NCBI GenBank assembly: GCA_003342815.1
Contig: PTEX01000013.1
Location: 2,423,067 to 2,487,066, forward strand
Direction of reading: 5' to 3'
DNA length: 64,000 nt
Source of the DNA: Eudromia elegans
Lineage: Eukaryota; Chordata; Aves; Tinamiformes; Tinamidae
The translations under genes and the position numbers were made by a program. A model generated the notes under the pieces. The model ran no database searches. It was given only the letters and a program-made list of their open reading frames with translations, and had not been told where the DNA came from. Positions 51,093 to 64,000 of the stretch are shown here, piece after piece (the stretch's first letter is position 1; each line of letters opens with the position of its first letter).

Positions 51093-54000
51093 ATCCAGGG
51101 GCTCAGAGCTCAGGGCCCTGTGGCTGTGTCAGCGTGGCAGCTATTGCCCCACGGCCCTGGGGCCTCCTTGCACTGGCCACGGCACTGCTTTGGAGAATGG
51201 GCTCCATCTCCCCCTGTTTTGCACTGGAGAAGGCACGGCCTTTAACTGCCTGAGAAAATAAGGAGCCTTTCGGTAAGCGTATGTGAGCAGCTGCTGTGTG
51301 CATGAATCCAGACACTCAGCAGTCCCATGGTTCTGCTCAGAGCCTGAAATACTCAGCAGTTCGTGAGCTTTTAGAGGACGTAAGATGAGGCTCTGGCCTT
51401 AGGATGGCAGTCTTGCAGCTGCACGGAGTAAAATGTGGTTATTTGTGTATGCCTCTCACGTCTGTTAACTTCGGTTCCCCCTGGTAGCACCCAACTTTGG
51501 TCATGTTCCTAGCTCCTTTTCACGAACAAACCCATCTCTGAGAGAACTGCAGGACAAACAGCGGGGCTGAGAGCTCCCAGGCCGCCTGCTGTTACCATCT
51601 GAGTCAGCAGAAACATGCCTCATTCCATGCCTTATTTTCTCTGTCCGGATTAAGCTCTAAGGCAGTGCCTGCCACCCAATGCCAAGACCGAAATGATGCA
51701 GCTGGACACTTAGAGAGAAGCTTTGGTAAGTGATGACAGATAAAGAAAGTTTTCACATCTACATCACCAGCTCAGCTCCAGAGATCCTCATAACTATTTC
51801 CCAGTGATGGCTATTGTGCAGAATGTGAAACGAGCCTGGTGCTCTCTGCTAAGAGAACACGGGTCTTTGCCACAACAGCAAGAATCACATCAGTTATTTA
51901 AAAATGTCCCAAAGCCACAGAGTCATTTCACTTATGCATTGCGAAATCCGGGACCCCATGACTTCAGGTTAGTTTCCGCACAAGGCTCAGACCAGCAGTA
52001 AATCAAGGAGAAATGAATACAGGGAGAAAACAGGAACAGAGAGGAGAAGAGGGATGTAGGGAAGAAAGGTTTAGAAAAGAAAGGTAGGAGTAAAAATCTT
52101 TTTGAATCCAATATAAAATATAAATATAAAAAATATAAAACATAACATGAAAAATGTGAGAGGATGAACCAAAGAATTAGGAATGGATGTCCTGTAATAT
52201 TATTGGCACAGAATAATTCCACTCCTGGGACTGATTTCCAAACATGCAGAACACTTAGTTCAAATGCATAAAAGCTGTTGGTGCTCAAAACCTTTGGAAA
52301 TCATGTCTTTTATGTTTAAGTTGTTTTTTTGTCATTTCCACCCCCTGTGGCTGAGTGTATTTGACGAGGCCAGCTGGATCCAATTGCTGGAACAGTAGTA
52401 TTGCACTCTGCTCCCCCTATTTTTCCCCTTTCATATCACTACGTTGGCAAAAGCTTACTGGCATCATCATCCAGAGCCAAAGGTCATCGTGAAAAAAGAA
52501 CGCCTGAATAATTCTTATGAAGAAAATCCAAATTGTAAGCTAATATTCTTACTTTACTAAGCTATCAGAAGTATTTTTATGCAAAGTTAGACTGATGTGG
52601 AATTGGATTTCAGATTCTGGAACATGCACTGTGTAGAAAGGTCAGGGGGAATGAATGTTCAGGACTCAGAGGCAAATTCGGAGGCATACACTTCCCACAC
52701 ATTCCATCCAAGACGGAATTTTTCCTTTCATATTCTGCTGGTGGAATATTATACATTGGTTGTCAGTGTTACTCTCTAAATTGCAAGGGTATTTTTTAAA
52801 TTAGCAATTTATGGTTCTAAACCCAAACGTACACACTGAGGCACTTAAAATTAAGTGGCTGCTTTTTCGGTCTGACTCCTGTGTTATGTCCCATGGTGAG
52901 ATGCTCTTCGGTTTGGAATGGGCTTGTCTCTGACTTAGTGTCAGAGCAGTCTCAACGGAGGCCCTTAACTCTCTCTTCTGCTTGTTCTGAAAATCTGCCA
53001 AAGCAAGGTGATGCTAAGGGCCAGTTCTGCTCTGGAAAAACACTGTAGTCGAGTGGTACAGTGTTTATTGTGTCAGTGTTTCCATTTAATATGTGAAAAG
53101 CTTACATGCTAATGTGGTTTTTTTAAGGGATGGCTCAACAAGCTCAGGTTAAAAGGAAAAAAAAAAACTTCTTGTCTTCTCATACCTATCATCAACTGAG
53201 AGATAGTCCAGAGCAAACAATTCTGTGCTTATACCAGCGCTTCCACAGCTTCCACCTATATATTTGTGACTTTCTTTGACAGGACAAGGTCTGAGGATCC
53301 CGGCCAGCTGATGCAGCTTTTTTAGATTTCTGTTTGGGGATGCTGAGACGTGGTTTAAATGGGAACCTCAGGAGGCTGCCATGGTCTAATTTGCTATTTT
53401 CCTTTCTAAAGTAGTCTAGTATCTAGGCTAAAGCCAATAGGCAGCCAATAGGCATAAAGTGTGCTACCTTTATGTGCTGAGAAATAACAGTTTCAACAGC
53501 AGCCCCATTTTTGGAGGAACCTGGAGTAAGCTTGAGAATTACAGGAGTTGGCTGATTCTCTCCCAGCTGAAAGAAGTAGTTAAGAGGCGAGTAATGCCAA
53601 GGCTCAGCGTAACGAGAGGAATTAACCCGTGACAGGAATTATTTCCTTTGGCAAATCTCTTTGGCAAGGGGGAAGGTGGTAGAGGAATGACCTGCCCCAG
53701 TGGGAAATGCCTGTACCTGATGTGGACTTTGCAGGTCAGTTCTGTTTCCCTGAGATGCTCCATTTGCTCCTTGGAAAGAGCAGGAGGTGGGGGTGGAAGG
53801 GAAAGGAATGGCCAAATTTAGACAGCTGCACTGAGTACTGGCCAATTTCTATACGATCCACTGTCCACCCCCTGCAAAAGATGTGTTAAGGAAAAGGAAC
53901 ATCTGTGTTTCCCTCATTCTTATCTGGGCCCTGGGGACTCATAGCCAGTTGCTCTAAAGCTGTTCTGACTTATCTTGGGTGTAAGATCAGCACATATAAG

Positions 54001-55797
54001 CAGTAACTGACACCCAGCGAACCCACCTTAGTTTTGGCTCTCAGTAGGGCTGAAGTGCAGAAGCCTTCCCTTTTTACCAAAATAATACCTTTCTGTCCCA
54101 AACCTTTGCTTGCTCAGATGGAGCTAGTTCAGATGGACCTATTTGTAAGGCTTGGTAAAGAGCAGCTAGTGGGGTTTTGCCAAACCCAAACACACTTCCC
54201 TCTCTGGATAATTCAGCCCTGGAAGGCCACAAACGCTTCATAATGTGTCTCACTGATAAGTAATAAGTGTGAATCTCTAAATCACCTAGTCTGCTTGAAT
54301 GTTCCTTTTTTTAAGGCTAAGGTAACATAGACTTGTGATGTAGTTTTTTTGTTTTTCCTCTCTCCAAAAATAAACGTTTTGCTTCCAAACAACAGATTTG
54401 GAGGCTTTGCATTTACCTGCTTTGTTCTTAATGCCATAGTATGCCCTTTCAGTCACATTTTGGCTTCTTTTCCATGTTGACATCTCTTCTTTTCCCTGAC
54501 ATAAACACGAACAATTTTTGCTTCTTCTGTGCTTTTCAAAAAAGTGATCTGTTAGTGCTAGACCATCTCTTCTTTCACTCATGACCATCAGATGTAAAAT
54601 TCAGTGGTGCCTTCTACTTTTTCAGCCACAGAAAAACTTTAAAAATGTATCTGGAGTAAAGAGGAAGTTTTATACACAAACCTGTCAGATTTTACTCTAT
54701 TTTTACTTTGTAAGTTACTTATTTGTTTCCAAATCATGCTGCTGTTTTCTTCTCCAAAGAAGGCTGTAAGATGTTCAATAATGGCTAAAACATCAGGAAT
54801 AATTAGGAAAGGAAAATGTATTGTTCTCTGGAAACAGTGAGCCCTACAAAGAAACTGATTTTGAGTGTCTATGTTACTTTAATATTGAGGTTAGGATACA
54901 GTTATGGAATAAATTTGCAACTAACATCACAATGCTCAGCATGACGAATAATTAGCCAAAAAAATGTAACTAGTAGTTCATCAAGACGTTTTGTGTATTT
55001 GGAACAAATGCAATTGCCAGATTTATTTTTACTTGCTTAAGCATGATGTAAGGTTTCTTCCACTGGAAAATCCCCTATTAGTAAATTTATCTGGATTATA
55101 TAATATTGTCCATGGGTTTTTTTCTTCTCCTGATGACTTGTACCTACGGAATTCATTTTATAAACAGAATTCTCAGCGTGTGACTTCAATGGCAGTTGTG
55201 CTCAGAAGTAACCCCTCGCTAATACAGGGCTTATTCCTTTGTGTGCTGTCTGCATGCAATGTGCAGCCTTGTCAGCGCTGCCCACAGAGGTCTGTTGACT
55301 CATCTGAATAGATATACTTTTAAGTGACTGTCTGAAACTTCTTGAGGAACCCAGAATATGTGCAACTGTTGAGGACAGCATTGGCAACTGCGTGTTTCTC
55401 ATGCACTGCTTCCCGATGGTCAGTATTGGGCTACCATAATTATTCCTAGTTCACTGTCCCCATAGATTCTGTTTTTGCAAAGTGATGGTCATAAAAAATA
55501 AAAAAGGGTTTGCAAAGACTCTTCTAAAAGCTGGAAAGTGGTAATAGATCCTTAGGTAAACCTCAGATGGAGGTTTAGTTATATTAGCCGCGTAAGGAGC
55601 TGTTTTTCTAAAGGTGAAGACATGGGCTCATCAGTCTAGATCATGGTGACCCTAACAACAAACACAGCATAGATCAATAGCAAGGGTGCTAAACCAGCTG
55701 TCTTGTAAGGCTTCTGCAACGCTTTCCTAGACAGACAGGAGACATGGGAGCACAGAAACCTTTACCCAGCTTTCCCCTACCTCCACTGGCTTGGCCC
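51093..55797. other. Non-coding stretch, mixed composition
   Basis: GC-rich to about 51250, then ordinary. Contains a purine-rich tract (about 52003-52090), an AT-repeat (about 52110-52140) and tandem CCAAT-like words at 53432-53453. Frames up to 118 codons have no recognisable product; the 118-codon minus-strand frame at 51932-52288 is the shadow of the purine tract. Confidence 0.55.
53432..53453 (+). promoter_or_regulatory. Tandem AGCCAATAGGC pair (CCAAT-box-like)
   Basis: Two perfect abutting 11-bp copies, each containing a CCAAT word in NF-Y-like context. The spacing is one helical turn. No TATA box or CpG-rich core lies next to it, so promoter function is only a possibility; a slippage duplication is the plain alternative. 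Confidence 0.22.
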
Positions 55798-55995
55798 GTT
55801 CGAAGCCCTGAGAGCCTGAAGAGAAGACGATGCGTTGTTGTGGCTCCCCCAGTGAGCAGCAAGCTTGCGCTGGGCGGGGAAGTGTCCAGCACACCCGGCT
55901 CCGTGGCTCCTCGGGCCCCACAGCAGCCGGTGTGCACGCAGGAGCGCGGGGCGGTCTTCAAGGAGGTGTAAGGAGTGCAGGGGACTGCACCGTCC
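55798..55995. promoter_or_regulatory. Short CpG-rich patch
   Basis: About 14-15 CpGs in about 200 bp, including gaagacgatgcgttg, gcgctgggcgggg and gagcgcggggcggtc, in otherwise CpG-poor surroundings. Open frames occur in several frames on both strands because stop codons are AT-rich; none is recognisable. It could be a small CpG-island promoter of an unrecognised transcript, or a GC-rich repeat. GGGCGGGG-type words resemble Sp1/KLF sites. Confidence 0.35.
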
Positions 55996-57403
55996 CCAGC
56001 AGCCTCCCGCCTTCATGAACCACAACGTGAAGTTCAAGCTACCTTTTCTCAGCCACAAGAGCTGCTAACCCCAGCTCTGGTGGGGCACATTACGACCCTT
56101 CACTTGCGCTCTGGCCTAGCCGTGATATTTCATTCTATCGCAGCGTTTGCTGATTCTCATTTATTAAAGCAGTGGTAAATGTTGCATCACACGTGCTTGT
56201 TCCAGAATGCAGAGCACTTCTCTTGAGAGCTGTGTGTGCCCCACTAGTGCAATAAAAAGTTTTTCCCCTTTTGTTTTTCTATGGGAAAACAGAGTGCTGA
56301 CTGCCAAAGGACATACTTTACATCCATATATTAGGAAGAAACTCACAGGCCTGATGATTTTTTGCTGAGCACTGGTGGGAAACCTTGAGTCATGTGTGAA
56401 ATAAATATTCAGGGAGAGGTACGCTCTGTTTACCTGGACAACCTGCCACTTCCAGCAATAGCTCCTTAGGGTAAAATGGAGGCCGTGCAACTGGCTTCGT
56501 TTGTCGCTTCAGGAGAGCTACAGCAAGAGGGTGTAATGGGTGCCCTGAATCATTGTAGCCCCACATCTTTTCTTTAGAAAAATAAACGAGGCTCTGCAAA
56601 TACTTTGCTGATCACAAAATCTACTGGCAAAATTATTGTATTCCTCATTTAGTACAAAAGGGAAAACAAACACTGGCAAGGATCACAATGTGGATATTTA
56701 TGTCAGACCCAATAAAGGGAAAAAAGCCATGAGCACTAGTCAGTATCTGAACTGATATGAAATCAAAAGCCATTTTTGTTAAAGTTGGTTGACATAATCT
56801 AGAGTAATTCCTAATAAATCCTTTCAAGCAGACAGAGGTAACAAGTTCAATTTAAACTTCATGGATTTTTTTTTTTTTTATAAGATTAAGAAAGAGGAAT
56901 TGAAGGGCAAGATAGAAGGCTATATGAAAGGATGGCAAACAAGAAAGAAAAAGAGCTTTTCTTATCAGAAAAAGGAAAATGACAATTAGAATGACAGGTA
57001 AGGGTAAGATAATAAAAGATGATAAGATAATAAAAAGAGACAGGGGACAGAAATTGAAACAGGAAAGAGGAATGAAAGAGGAAGCAGATGGATTTGGAAA
57101 AAAAGAAGAACTGGAGCTCGGAGAAGATGCAGAACTCAGTTTGTAAATAGCAGAGTGTTTTCCTGCTATTATCAATATCAATACATTATTGTATCCAAAT
57201 GATACTAATGTGTCAATCATTTTCATATTTATCTACTTTATGAGATCAGGACCATCTTTGGTCTCCCCAATTAATGAACTACGGATTCATTTCTACTTAA
57301 ATTGCAGTTCTTCTGGGAGCAGGTAAGTGCAGAGGTGCTGTCTGAAAGGATGCTGGTAAAGCGCTGAATGGTCTCTGCCAGTCTATAAGAACAAAGACAT
57401 TGA
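55996..57403. other. Non-coding stretch with a long purine-rich tract
   Basis: No gene recognised. The 56.88-57.12 kb part is described separately. A 108-codon minus-strand frame at 56164-56490 has no recognisable domain. Confidence 0.55.
56884..57122. repeat. Purine-rich (GA-rich) tract
   Basis: About 240 bp of strongly purine-biased plus strand with few pyrimidines, including a short internal duplication of 'gataagataataaaa' type near 57006-57037. The 124-codon minus-strand frame across it is a serine/leucine/phenylalanine-rich shadow of the bias. Such tracts can form triplex DNA, but the many interruptions make this weak. Confidence 0.65.
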
Positions 57404-57465
57404 AGGCTTGATCCAAAACTCGTTAACATTACTAGAAAAACTCCCATGGGTGTTGAGGAATGTCA
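57404..57465. repeat. Fragment of an old amniote palindromic repeat
   Basis: The words 'ggcttgatccaaaactc' and 'gaaaaactcccatgggtgtt' follow the remembered ancient consensus GGCCTGATCCAAAGCCC-ATTGAAGTCAATGG-GAAGACTCCCATTGACTT. The left arm and centre are visible; the right arm (GGATCAGGCC) is lost or too decayed to see. A non-coding fossil of a non-autonomous DNA transposon, if the assignment is right. Confidence 0.5.
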
Positions 57466-60400
57466 GCTCAGTCTCTGGAAGGAGAATTAGCATGGTAAAA
57501 ACTCACCATGTGAAAAAGCAACACCTATGGGACGGATGTCTCTTAAATGTGCAAGATACTGTCCTGGTACTATTATGATTTTTCATAGAAATTATTTACA
57601 TTTGTTCTCATTTTTCTTATGGGTAATAAATAGTTGTGTTCTTAGAAATCAAGTGACTGAGTACTACCACCCTCTGGGGAGTAGTGAAATGTCTCCTACA
57701 TGCATGGACTAAAAGATTTTTTAAAGAGGCCAAAATATGGATTGTGCTTGTATGTGCGTGTTTTCTGCATGAGCTACAAGGCAAGAAATTTGCCTCAGAT
57801 GCTCAAGCATGTTTTCCACTGTAGTTACTGTTTTGGAATACAATATTACAGACTAAATCAATTGATTTTCTCATCCAGCCATGATCCTTAAGTTTTTAAA
57901 GCCGAGCTTAACAAAAAACATCCAGTCAACTGATTTAAATATTTCAATTAGTTTTTTCTTATAAATATTTTAAAGTTTCTGGAAATTGGAAGTCTGTGAT
58001 GAGTTCCAAATCTCTCTGCATACTGTATCAATACAGAGATAGAGACAAACCACTGAGAGGAAGGTACTCGAATTGCCTTATGGCTGGTTTTGGCAGTAGA
58101 AAAAGTTCTTAGTGTCCTAATTCAAGTCATTCCTTTTCACTTTTTTTTTTTTTAAACAAAACCAGCATGATGAGAAATGATCATGACCTTAAATCACAGA
58201 AGGAAAAGTACCTTTTGAACAAGTTTTCTGAGGGAAATGCAGGAAAAAAAGCAGATGACCTTTGCAAAATTTCCCGTGGGATAAGGTACACAGTCCTCAG
58301 TTAGAAACAGCCTCTCCTTCTGCTTAAAAAGAGGTAAACGGTTGAAAGACAGATTAAGGAGACCTTGCCTGTAATGTAATGTTTGCCTGTCTGACCTGTC
58401 ATGGTACAGAAAACAAAGAGTAAACAATATTTTTAATTGTTACATTATAAAAATACTTAACAGGAATATATTGCACTATGAGATTTGCATGTTAATTTGT
58501 TTTCTTTCTTTTTTTTTTTCCTCTAATCACTTTTCTATTCAAACAGTCCAAATGTTTCAGTGGAAATGTTTTGAACCTATGACTAACCTATGAAACAACC
58601 TGCTGCACAGAAGATAGGATATTTTTAATTCGTAAATATCAGCATTTTCTTTTTTGAGGAAAGAAATGAGAGAGAAAGGGGAATTTCTCAATGCTGTTTT
58701 TGCAAGGCCATCCTCACGCTATGAGCACAGAGTGCTCAGCTGTCCAAGTCAAGCAATGGAATCAAACTTCTCATAAAGGTTTCCTACAACCAGAGTGATA
58801 CACTCCACCTCAAGAATTTGCTAAGAGAAGAGATTGCCTACCATGTCACCAGCCTTCAACTCAAAAGCTCTTGAAATCAGTTTTGAGTATGAATCCTCTG
58901 CAATGCATGGCTATAAATTGTGGGGGATCTCTTTTGGGACGCTGTATTTGTTGTTTCAAGGGTAAGTGACTCAATTTGCTATTTATTTAAACATTCCATT
59001 CGCTAGTACATAGCCACATAAAATGTGGAATCACATGCTTGTGAAAGGCCTAAAGGCCAGTAGGGCATTGACACATGCCAAAATTTACTTGAGTCAAGGC
59101 CAGATTTGTTCAGTTCACACATAAAATGAATGGGAAAGTGCAGTCTGTTAGTGACAATAGATTTTAAACAATTGTAAGATATTTAATTTATATCTCACAT
59201 TCTAAAGACAGAATATTTTCCTTCTATTGTGTAACCACTTGGTCCTTTGAAATGGTAAGGGATGAAATCTAATTAAGTGCAATACTTAGCAAAGGAAATA
59301 TATTTTATCCCTTGGACAGAGATATAAAACATTATCTGGTCCATTGTAAGCAGAACTGTCTCCTGACTTCATGAGAGTTCAGCTTAATTCAGTATCATCT
59401 ATGTGAAAGAGAACCAGGATAAAGTATTTGTTAATCTTGCTTGAAATAACACTGTACATTTGAACTTGGGAAGTAAAACCATGACTCTTCCTGAAGGATA
59501 CTTTATAAGAAATTTAAGTACGATTGCATATTTCATTTCCCATCATTTACACTGGAGTGCTTAATATTTTAATAAATGTTGAAAAAATCTATTTAATATT
59601 TATTGATATTAGACAACTATCCTAGTGGAATCACTGCTTAGAGGTAGAAATTATTTTACTGCAGTGAATGCCAAGGTATTGTTTATGAACTGCCATCTTT
59701 ACTCAATAGGTTACATGAGTGCCAAACTCTAGAAAATATCATAGAAACATTAAATTACTTCAGTCTTGCTGGTATCACTAAAACTGTAGTTGGAATCACA
59801 AAAGCTTAGAGAACGATCAAAAATATAAGTTAAATATTTAAATGTTCCTCTCAGGATTTTGATTTTCCTTACTTAGCTTACTTAAAGTAGGGAAAGTTCG
59901 TGTGTATCCAGTATGGTTTTGTAGTAGTTGAACAACAAAAAAATCAATTATTCTCCTCCTCTACAGAAGCTATTGTCTGCTTTTGTATGTTACGTGGCTC
60001 ATTTTATAATAAAGAGCAAGCTATTACAATTGAAATTATAGAATGCTCTGGGACGAATTTTTTAACCTATTAAATAGAAATGATTGCATTTTCTAACTAG
60101 ACATTTTGAGTCCCTCTGAACTTCTGAGAAGGTAAAAAGGTATTACAGCTGAATATACACTCCCAGCAGTAACTTTCTGCTGCCTGAAAGAATTCCATGG
60201 CAAAAACATACTTTCAAACGAGTATACTTACGTTGCCCCCATCTTTAAAATAGGATGATAGGTAGGGGATGTTGATTCAGGGAAATTTTAGATCAGTCTT
60301 CTACTCTCATGGGTTTTATTCATTATTCTCTACCTTTCTGAATGACTTAGAGACAATTCATGACAATTTTTTGAGTCTTGCCTCTGAGTCCTTAAAGTCC

Positions 60401-63400
60401 ACATGTGACACCTGTATCAAGGATTTTAACAAAAAGTGTTACTGCTTTATACTCTATACAAAATATCTTTCATGAAAGGAGATACAAAATGAACAGAAAG
60501 TACATTTATTTTCCCCAAAGTGAATTAACTTACATTTTCAGACTACTAAGAGTTGGATAAAAAGAAAACAAATGAGAGATATTCAAGTGCATAGTATATG
60601 AGATGTCACATTTGGCAAACAACGCAAATCCTGTCAAAAACAGCTAACAAATATGTAGCATTAGAGAAGGCTGTGGGAATGTAAGAACACAAGAAAACAA
60701 ACAAACAAAAAAAAAAAAGCAAAAATTCAAACCACAGGACTTTCATAAAAGGTGAAGAGACCTGTATGAGGGAAATATTGTATACCAACAATGAAAATGA
60801 ATTGCCTCATATGGTGAGGAAGATAACGAAATAAAGAAGAAAGGAGGTAGAATTCAGAGAGAGAAAACAAGCTTCATTAGAAATGTCTGGCTAGGTGGGA
60901 GAAGATCTAGTACTTGTAGGTGGTGGATCGTACCCTGGGGTAGGGTGAGAAAGCAGCACAAGGGCTCTGGAAACAGGAGGGCTTAAGGGAGGAGAACAGA
61001 ACAAAAGCACAGCTCTAGGGCTTGCCAGGGCTATCCGAATAGCAGACAGATACCCATGTTTGTCTTTTACCTTTACCTATCCTTCACTTGTCTGCTTCTG
61101 TTCCAGTTTGGACCAGTTACAGCAAGCCCAGAGTGTAAATCTGAGACGATGGCTCCCTTCCTGGCACATGGGTTTAGCCATGAGCTGTCCCCTTTGACTT
61201 TCACAGTTAGTTCGTTGTTGTAGGTAAGGCTCTTGTATTTATTGAGATTTACTCCAAAAAAAAGGAACCTGTTCCTTTCAGTTGTCCTAAACCCCACTAC
61301 TGCAACACAGTAACTTAACAACTTCCCCACTCTTTTGTAACCAGAAACCCTCAACTCTTCCTACCTGATGTCACTAGCACCAGTCAACATCTGGATAAAG
61401 TTATCCTAATCAGTGGCCTTCCCTGCTTTTTAAAAAGGATAGACCACCTCTCCATATATATATATGTATGTATTTTTGGGGGGAGGTGGGATAATCAGCA
61501 AATGAGCTGTGGCGAGTGCTGTAGAGAGCACATACATCCTGTACTTTGAGGTATATCAACAGGCGAATGGCTCTTTCCTCAGACGTCACTTAGTTTAGTA
61601 AATAGTCACAATGTTTTCTTTTCAAGATTTCTACTCAGTGTCTTGAGCTTTAGCAGTTCGTTATAAGTCTCCTCTTAAGCGGTGTAGCCAGTTGTGTGGT
61701 GGTGATGGGTTATATATGCTGTGTGGGTGCTCCTGGCCCTGGCAGGAGAGAGTACGGCAAATAGTCAGAAGCTCTGAGGAAAAAGAAAGGTTGCTAAGGA
61801 CATTTAGTAAATAAGTTTTTAATTTTTCGTAAGGCTAGTACATTTTTGACAGCAGCTCTGCAGAAATTTTAAGTGTAGGGAGGTGAATAACTCCTGTGAA
61901 GGTGCATTGCGTTATTTTACTAAGGGAGTGTATTTCTTCCTTGACAGCTTTCTACTTCTGTATTTTCTTTTAAAAGATGGCAGGAGCCTGTTTCTTCTCT
62001 CCTGTAAGTACCATCAGCTCGCAGCACTAGGTACCCATCACTTTTTTCATATCAGTCAGCGTTATGTTAGAGAGGCAATCAAAAAGGGAACACTTTCAAC
62101 TTCCAGCATATCCAAACAAACTAGTTCTGCTGGTGTGTAGATTCGCAAAAGTGCTTCTTCCTATCTGAACTTATAAAGATATGCATAAATGTATTTGAAA
62201 CACTTGCATCTTTGTGGTTTTCTGTCAATATTAATGATGTCACACTGTTTCTTATGAGTCAAAATTGCCGTTTTTCTTTTTAAGGAAACTTTATTAAAAA
62301 AAAAAGAAAAAAAAAAGACTTACTACTGTAAAGTCCAAGTGTCTATCTCTGAGAGATCATTATATTCCTTTTTCAGGAGCCAGGGCTTAATAATGCTGTA
62401 GGAAAAAAAAAAAGGAAAAAAAGGAATCTATATGACAAATCTTGTAGTACAAGTTTTTGTGGTTAACCGAGAAACATGTCATGAGTCAAGTCTTTGGAAA
62501 GAGTTTAGTAATTAAAGACAAATGCTATGACATAATCATTTACACGCAGCAGAAAGATTTTTAGATTAAATCTGGCTTGACCCATTGCTCAGCAAGTGTT
62601 ATCTGGGATTCTTGAAAGTCGTTCATTTATTTACTTACTAATTTGGCCCACATGTTTTATTAAAAATAAAAGCCTACATTTCTCAGGGGAATGAGCTCCA
62701 TTCTAACTCTGGTTAATTGGTCTGGTCAAGTAAGGAATGGACCTGTTCCAGTGGATGCTATATGGAGATACTCATAAAACAAGAGAGAAATTTTTGGTAT
62801 TGAAATAACTTTCTTTTTTCCCCCAAATTAGCCTCTCTAAGTGCATTTAATTCCATTCAGTAAACTCTCTTAGCAGCACTATCAGTCACATCCTCGTAGT
62901 CTACACATGGAGATGATAAACTTAAATGACCTTGGCAAAGAGAAAATGTTGACAACCTAAGCAAGGCTGTATTGGATAAGCAGGTCCGTAAAACTAAGGT
63001 GCTGAAGTTGATTTGGTTGAGGTAGCCAGGCGCTTGTATGAGGTGGGGAAAAAAAAAAAATATGCGTATATATAAACACCAGCTACATGCATACCTATAT
63101 GTACCTTCAGGTGATGCTGGATGCTGATATTGTTCTCTGAAATGCAGAGAGTAGAACCTATTTATTCCTGTCTTGCCTAGTCCAGCCAAATTTTATTCTA
63201 TTACCATTTCAGACACATGTTTCAAAAAGTTTCTGCTGGTATTAATGCTCCTTTCTCCTTTTCAGTTTATATGGATATGCCTTTAGGGAAATGGGTAATG
63301 CAAAAATCAGCAGATAGGGGAAGCGCTGGAGATAAGAGGAATAGATTAAGACAGAGTACCTTGCTGACCTGGCTTAGCCAGGAGGAGAAAAGTGTAGCCA

Positions 63401-64000
63401 AAAGATTGGTGCCTGCAAAAATGTGAACGGAACTAGACAAATCATTTTTGGTTATGAAATTCTGGATTTTTTCCTTCTTCCTTCCCTATTCTGTTCTTCC
63501 ATTTTGGCAGGGAGAGGAGCAATATGGGCTACTGGAAAAGAAAGGGCAAAGCAAATGGGATAGGAGAAGACTAAATTTGAAGCTTCTACAGGAAAATAAG
63601 GACTTTCTCCAAAAGGAAATCTGCTCCCCAAAGGGCTATTTTTCTAGCCAAAAAACGATCACGTTCATTTCATGCCAAATGGTGAATATCTGAGTAGAGT
63701 GTTGTAAGCAGCTGTCAGGAAGGAAAGGCTAAGCTTTATTTTAAGTTATTCCTCACAAATAAAATAAACTTCTAATGGCCTGGCCCACTCCTTATTCTCA
63801 GTTTGTCCCTACTCCTACAGAGACATATGACATTCAGACCGGTATTGGAAGGCAGAGACCTACATATAGGAAGGCAGGGGTCATCTCTGGGCATCTCAAG
63901 GCCTGGCTTCTTGTGGAGTGCTTGTGGTTGTTGCTTGTGTGGGAAAAAAGAGCATTCTGAAAAACAGAAAACAGGTTGAAAAAAAATAAAAGCGTGTTGC
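57466..64000. other. AT-rich non-coding stretch
   Basis: No recognisable gene. Contains T-runs near 58141-58153 and 58507-58520, an A-rich tract at 60693-60718, a (TA)n run at 61453-61472 and A-rich simple repeats at 62295-62316 and 62401-62425. Frames up to 110 codons occur on both strands without recognisable domains. An A-rich, purine-biased interval at 60.5-60.9 kb is probably low-complexity. Confidence 0.55.

Noticed and set aside
55790-55810. 'cgttcgaagccc' word resembling a tRNA T-arm
   Set aside because: No acceptor stem, D-arm or A/B box arrangement fits around it; no tRNA gene was found anywhere in the window.
55689-56068. Several 60-93 codon frames on both strands
   Set aside because: They follow from the GC-rich, stop-poor composition of the CpG-rich patch; none is recognisable.
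56852-57226. 124-codon hydrophobic, serine-rich minus-strand frame resembling a membrane protein
   Set aside because: It is the direct translation of the complement of a purine-rich tract.

Overview
The window looks like a piece of a bird genome (or, less likely, another sauropsid) lying in a gene desert or a very long intron. Two short fragments end in the 3' tail typical of avian CR1 LINEs (a pyrimidine-rich 'tcccttccaacctcaacc' type block, then 'gattctatga'). The base composition is AT-rich with a few small CpG-rich patches, repeat density is low, and nothing resembles a mammalian Alu or L1. No protein-coding gene, rRNA or tRNA could be recognised. The longest open reading frame is about 134 codons. 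Only about a dozen frames exceed 100 codons, they sit on both strands, and none has a recognisable domain. That is about what AT-rich non-coding DNA of this length gives by chance.

Layout. 1-18 kb is non-coding, with a cluster of nuclear-receptor-like half sites near the left end, a 27-bp tandem duplication at 7.7 kb and a small old-repeat fragment at 10.56 kb. A 5'-truncated CR1 lies at 18.3-18.55 kb. 18.6-35 kb is AT-rich, with a 38-base T run at 24.6 kb beside an old palindromic-repeat fragment, and two perfect hairpins 0.2 kb apart at 27.3-27.6 kb. At 35.34 kb there is a compact palindromic element of an old amniote type, and at 39.9 kb a MIR-like SINE relic. A CpG-rich patch lies at 40.8 kb, and paired homeodomain-type dyads at 41.73 kb.

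The most distinctive structure is a pair of direct-orientation, roughly 80% similar (by-eye estimate) copies of a 430-450 bp sequence at 44.87-45.32 kb and 50.66-51.09 kb. The first copy is bracketed by a nearly perfect 27-bp direct repeat. I do not recognise the family. A second CR1 tail lies between the copies at 49.9 kb. The rest (51-64 kb) holds a second CpG-rich patch at 55.8 kb, a long purine-rich tract at 56.9-57.1 kb, another old palindromic-repeat fragment at 57.4 kb and simple repeats.

There is no gene system whose parts could be said to work together. Any function is more likely regulatory (enhancers, or promoters of unrecognised non-coding RNAs) than coding. Family names for the old repeats rest on remembered consensus patterns, not on a search.
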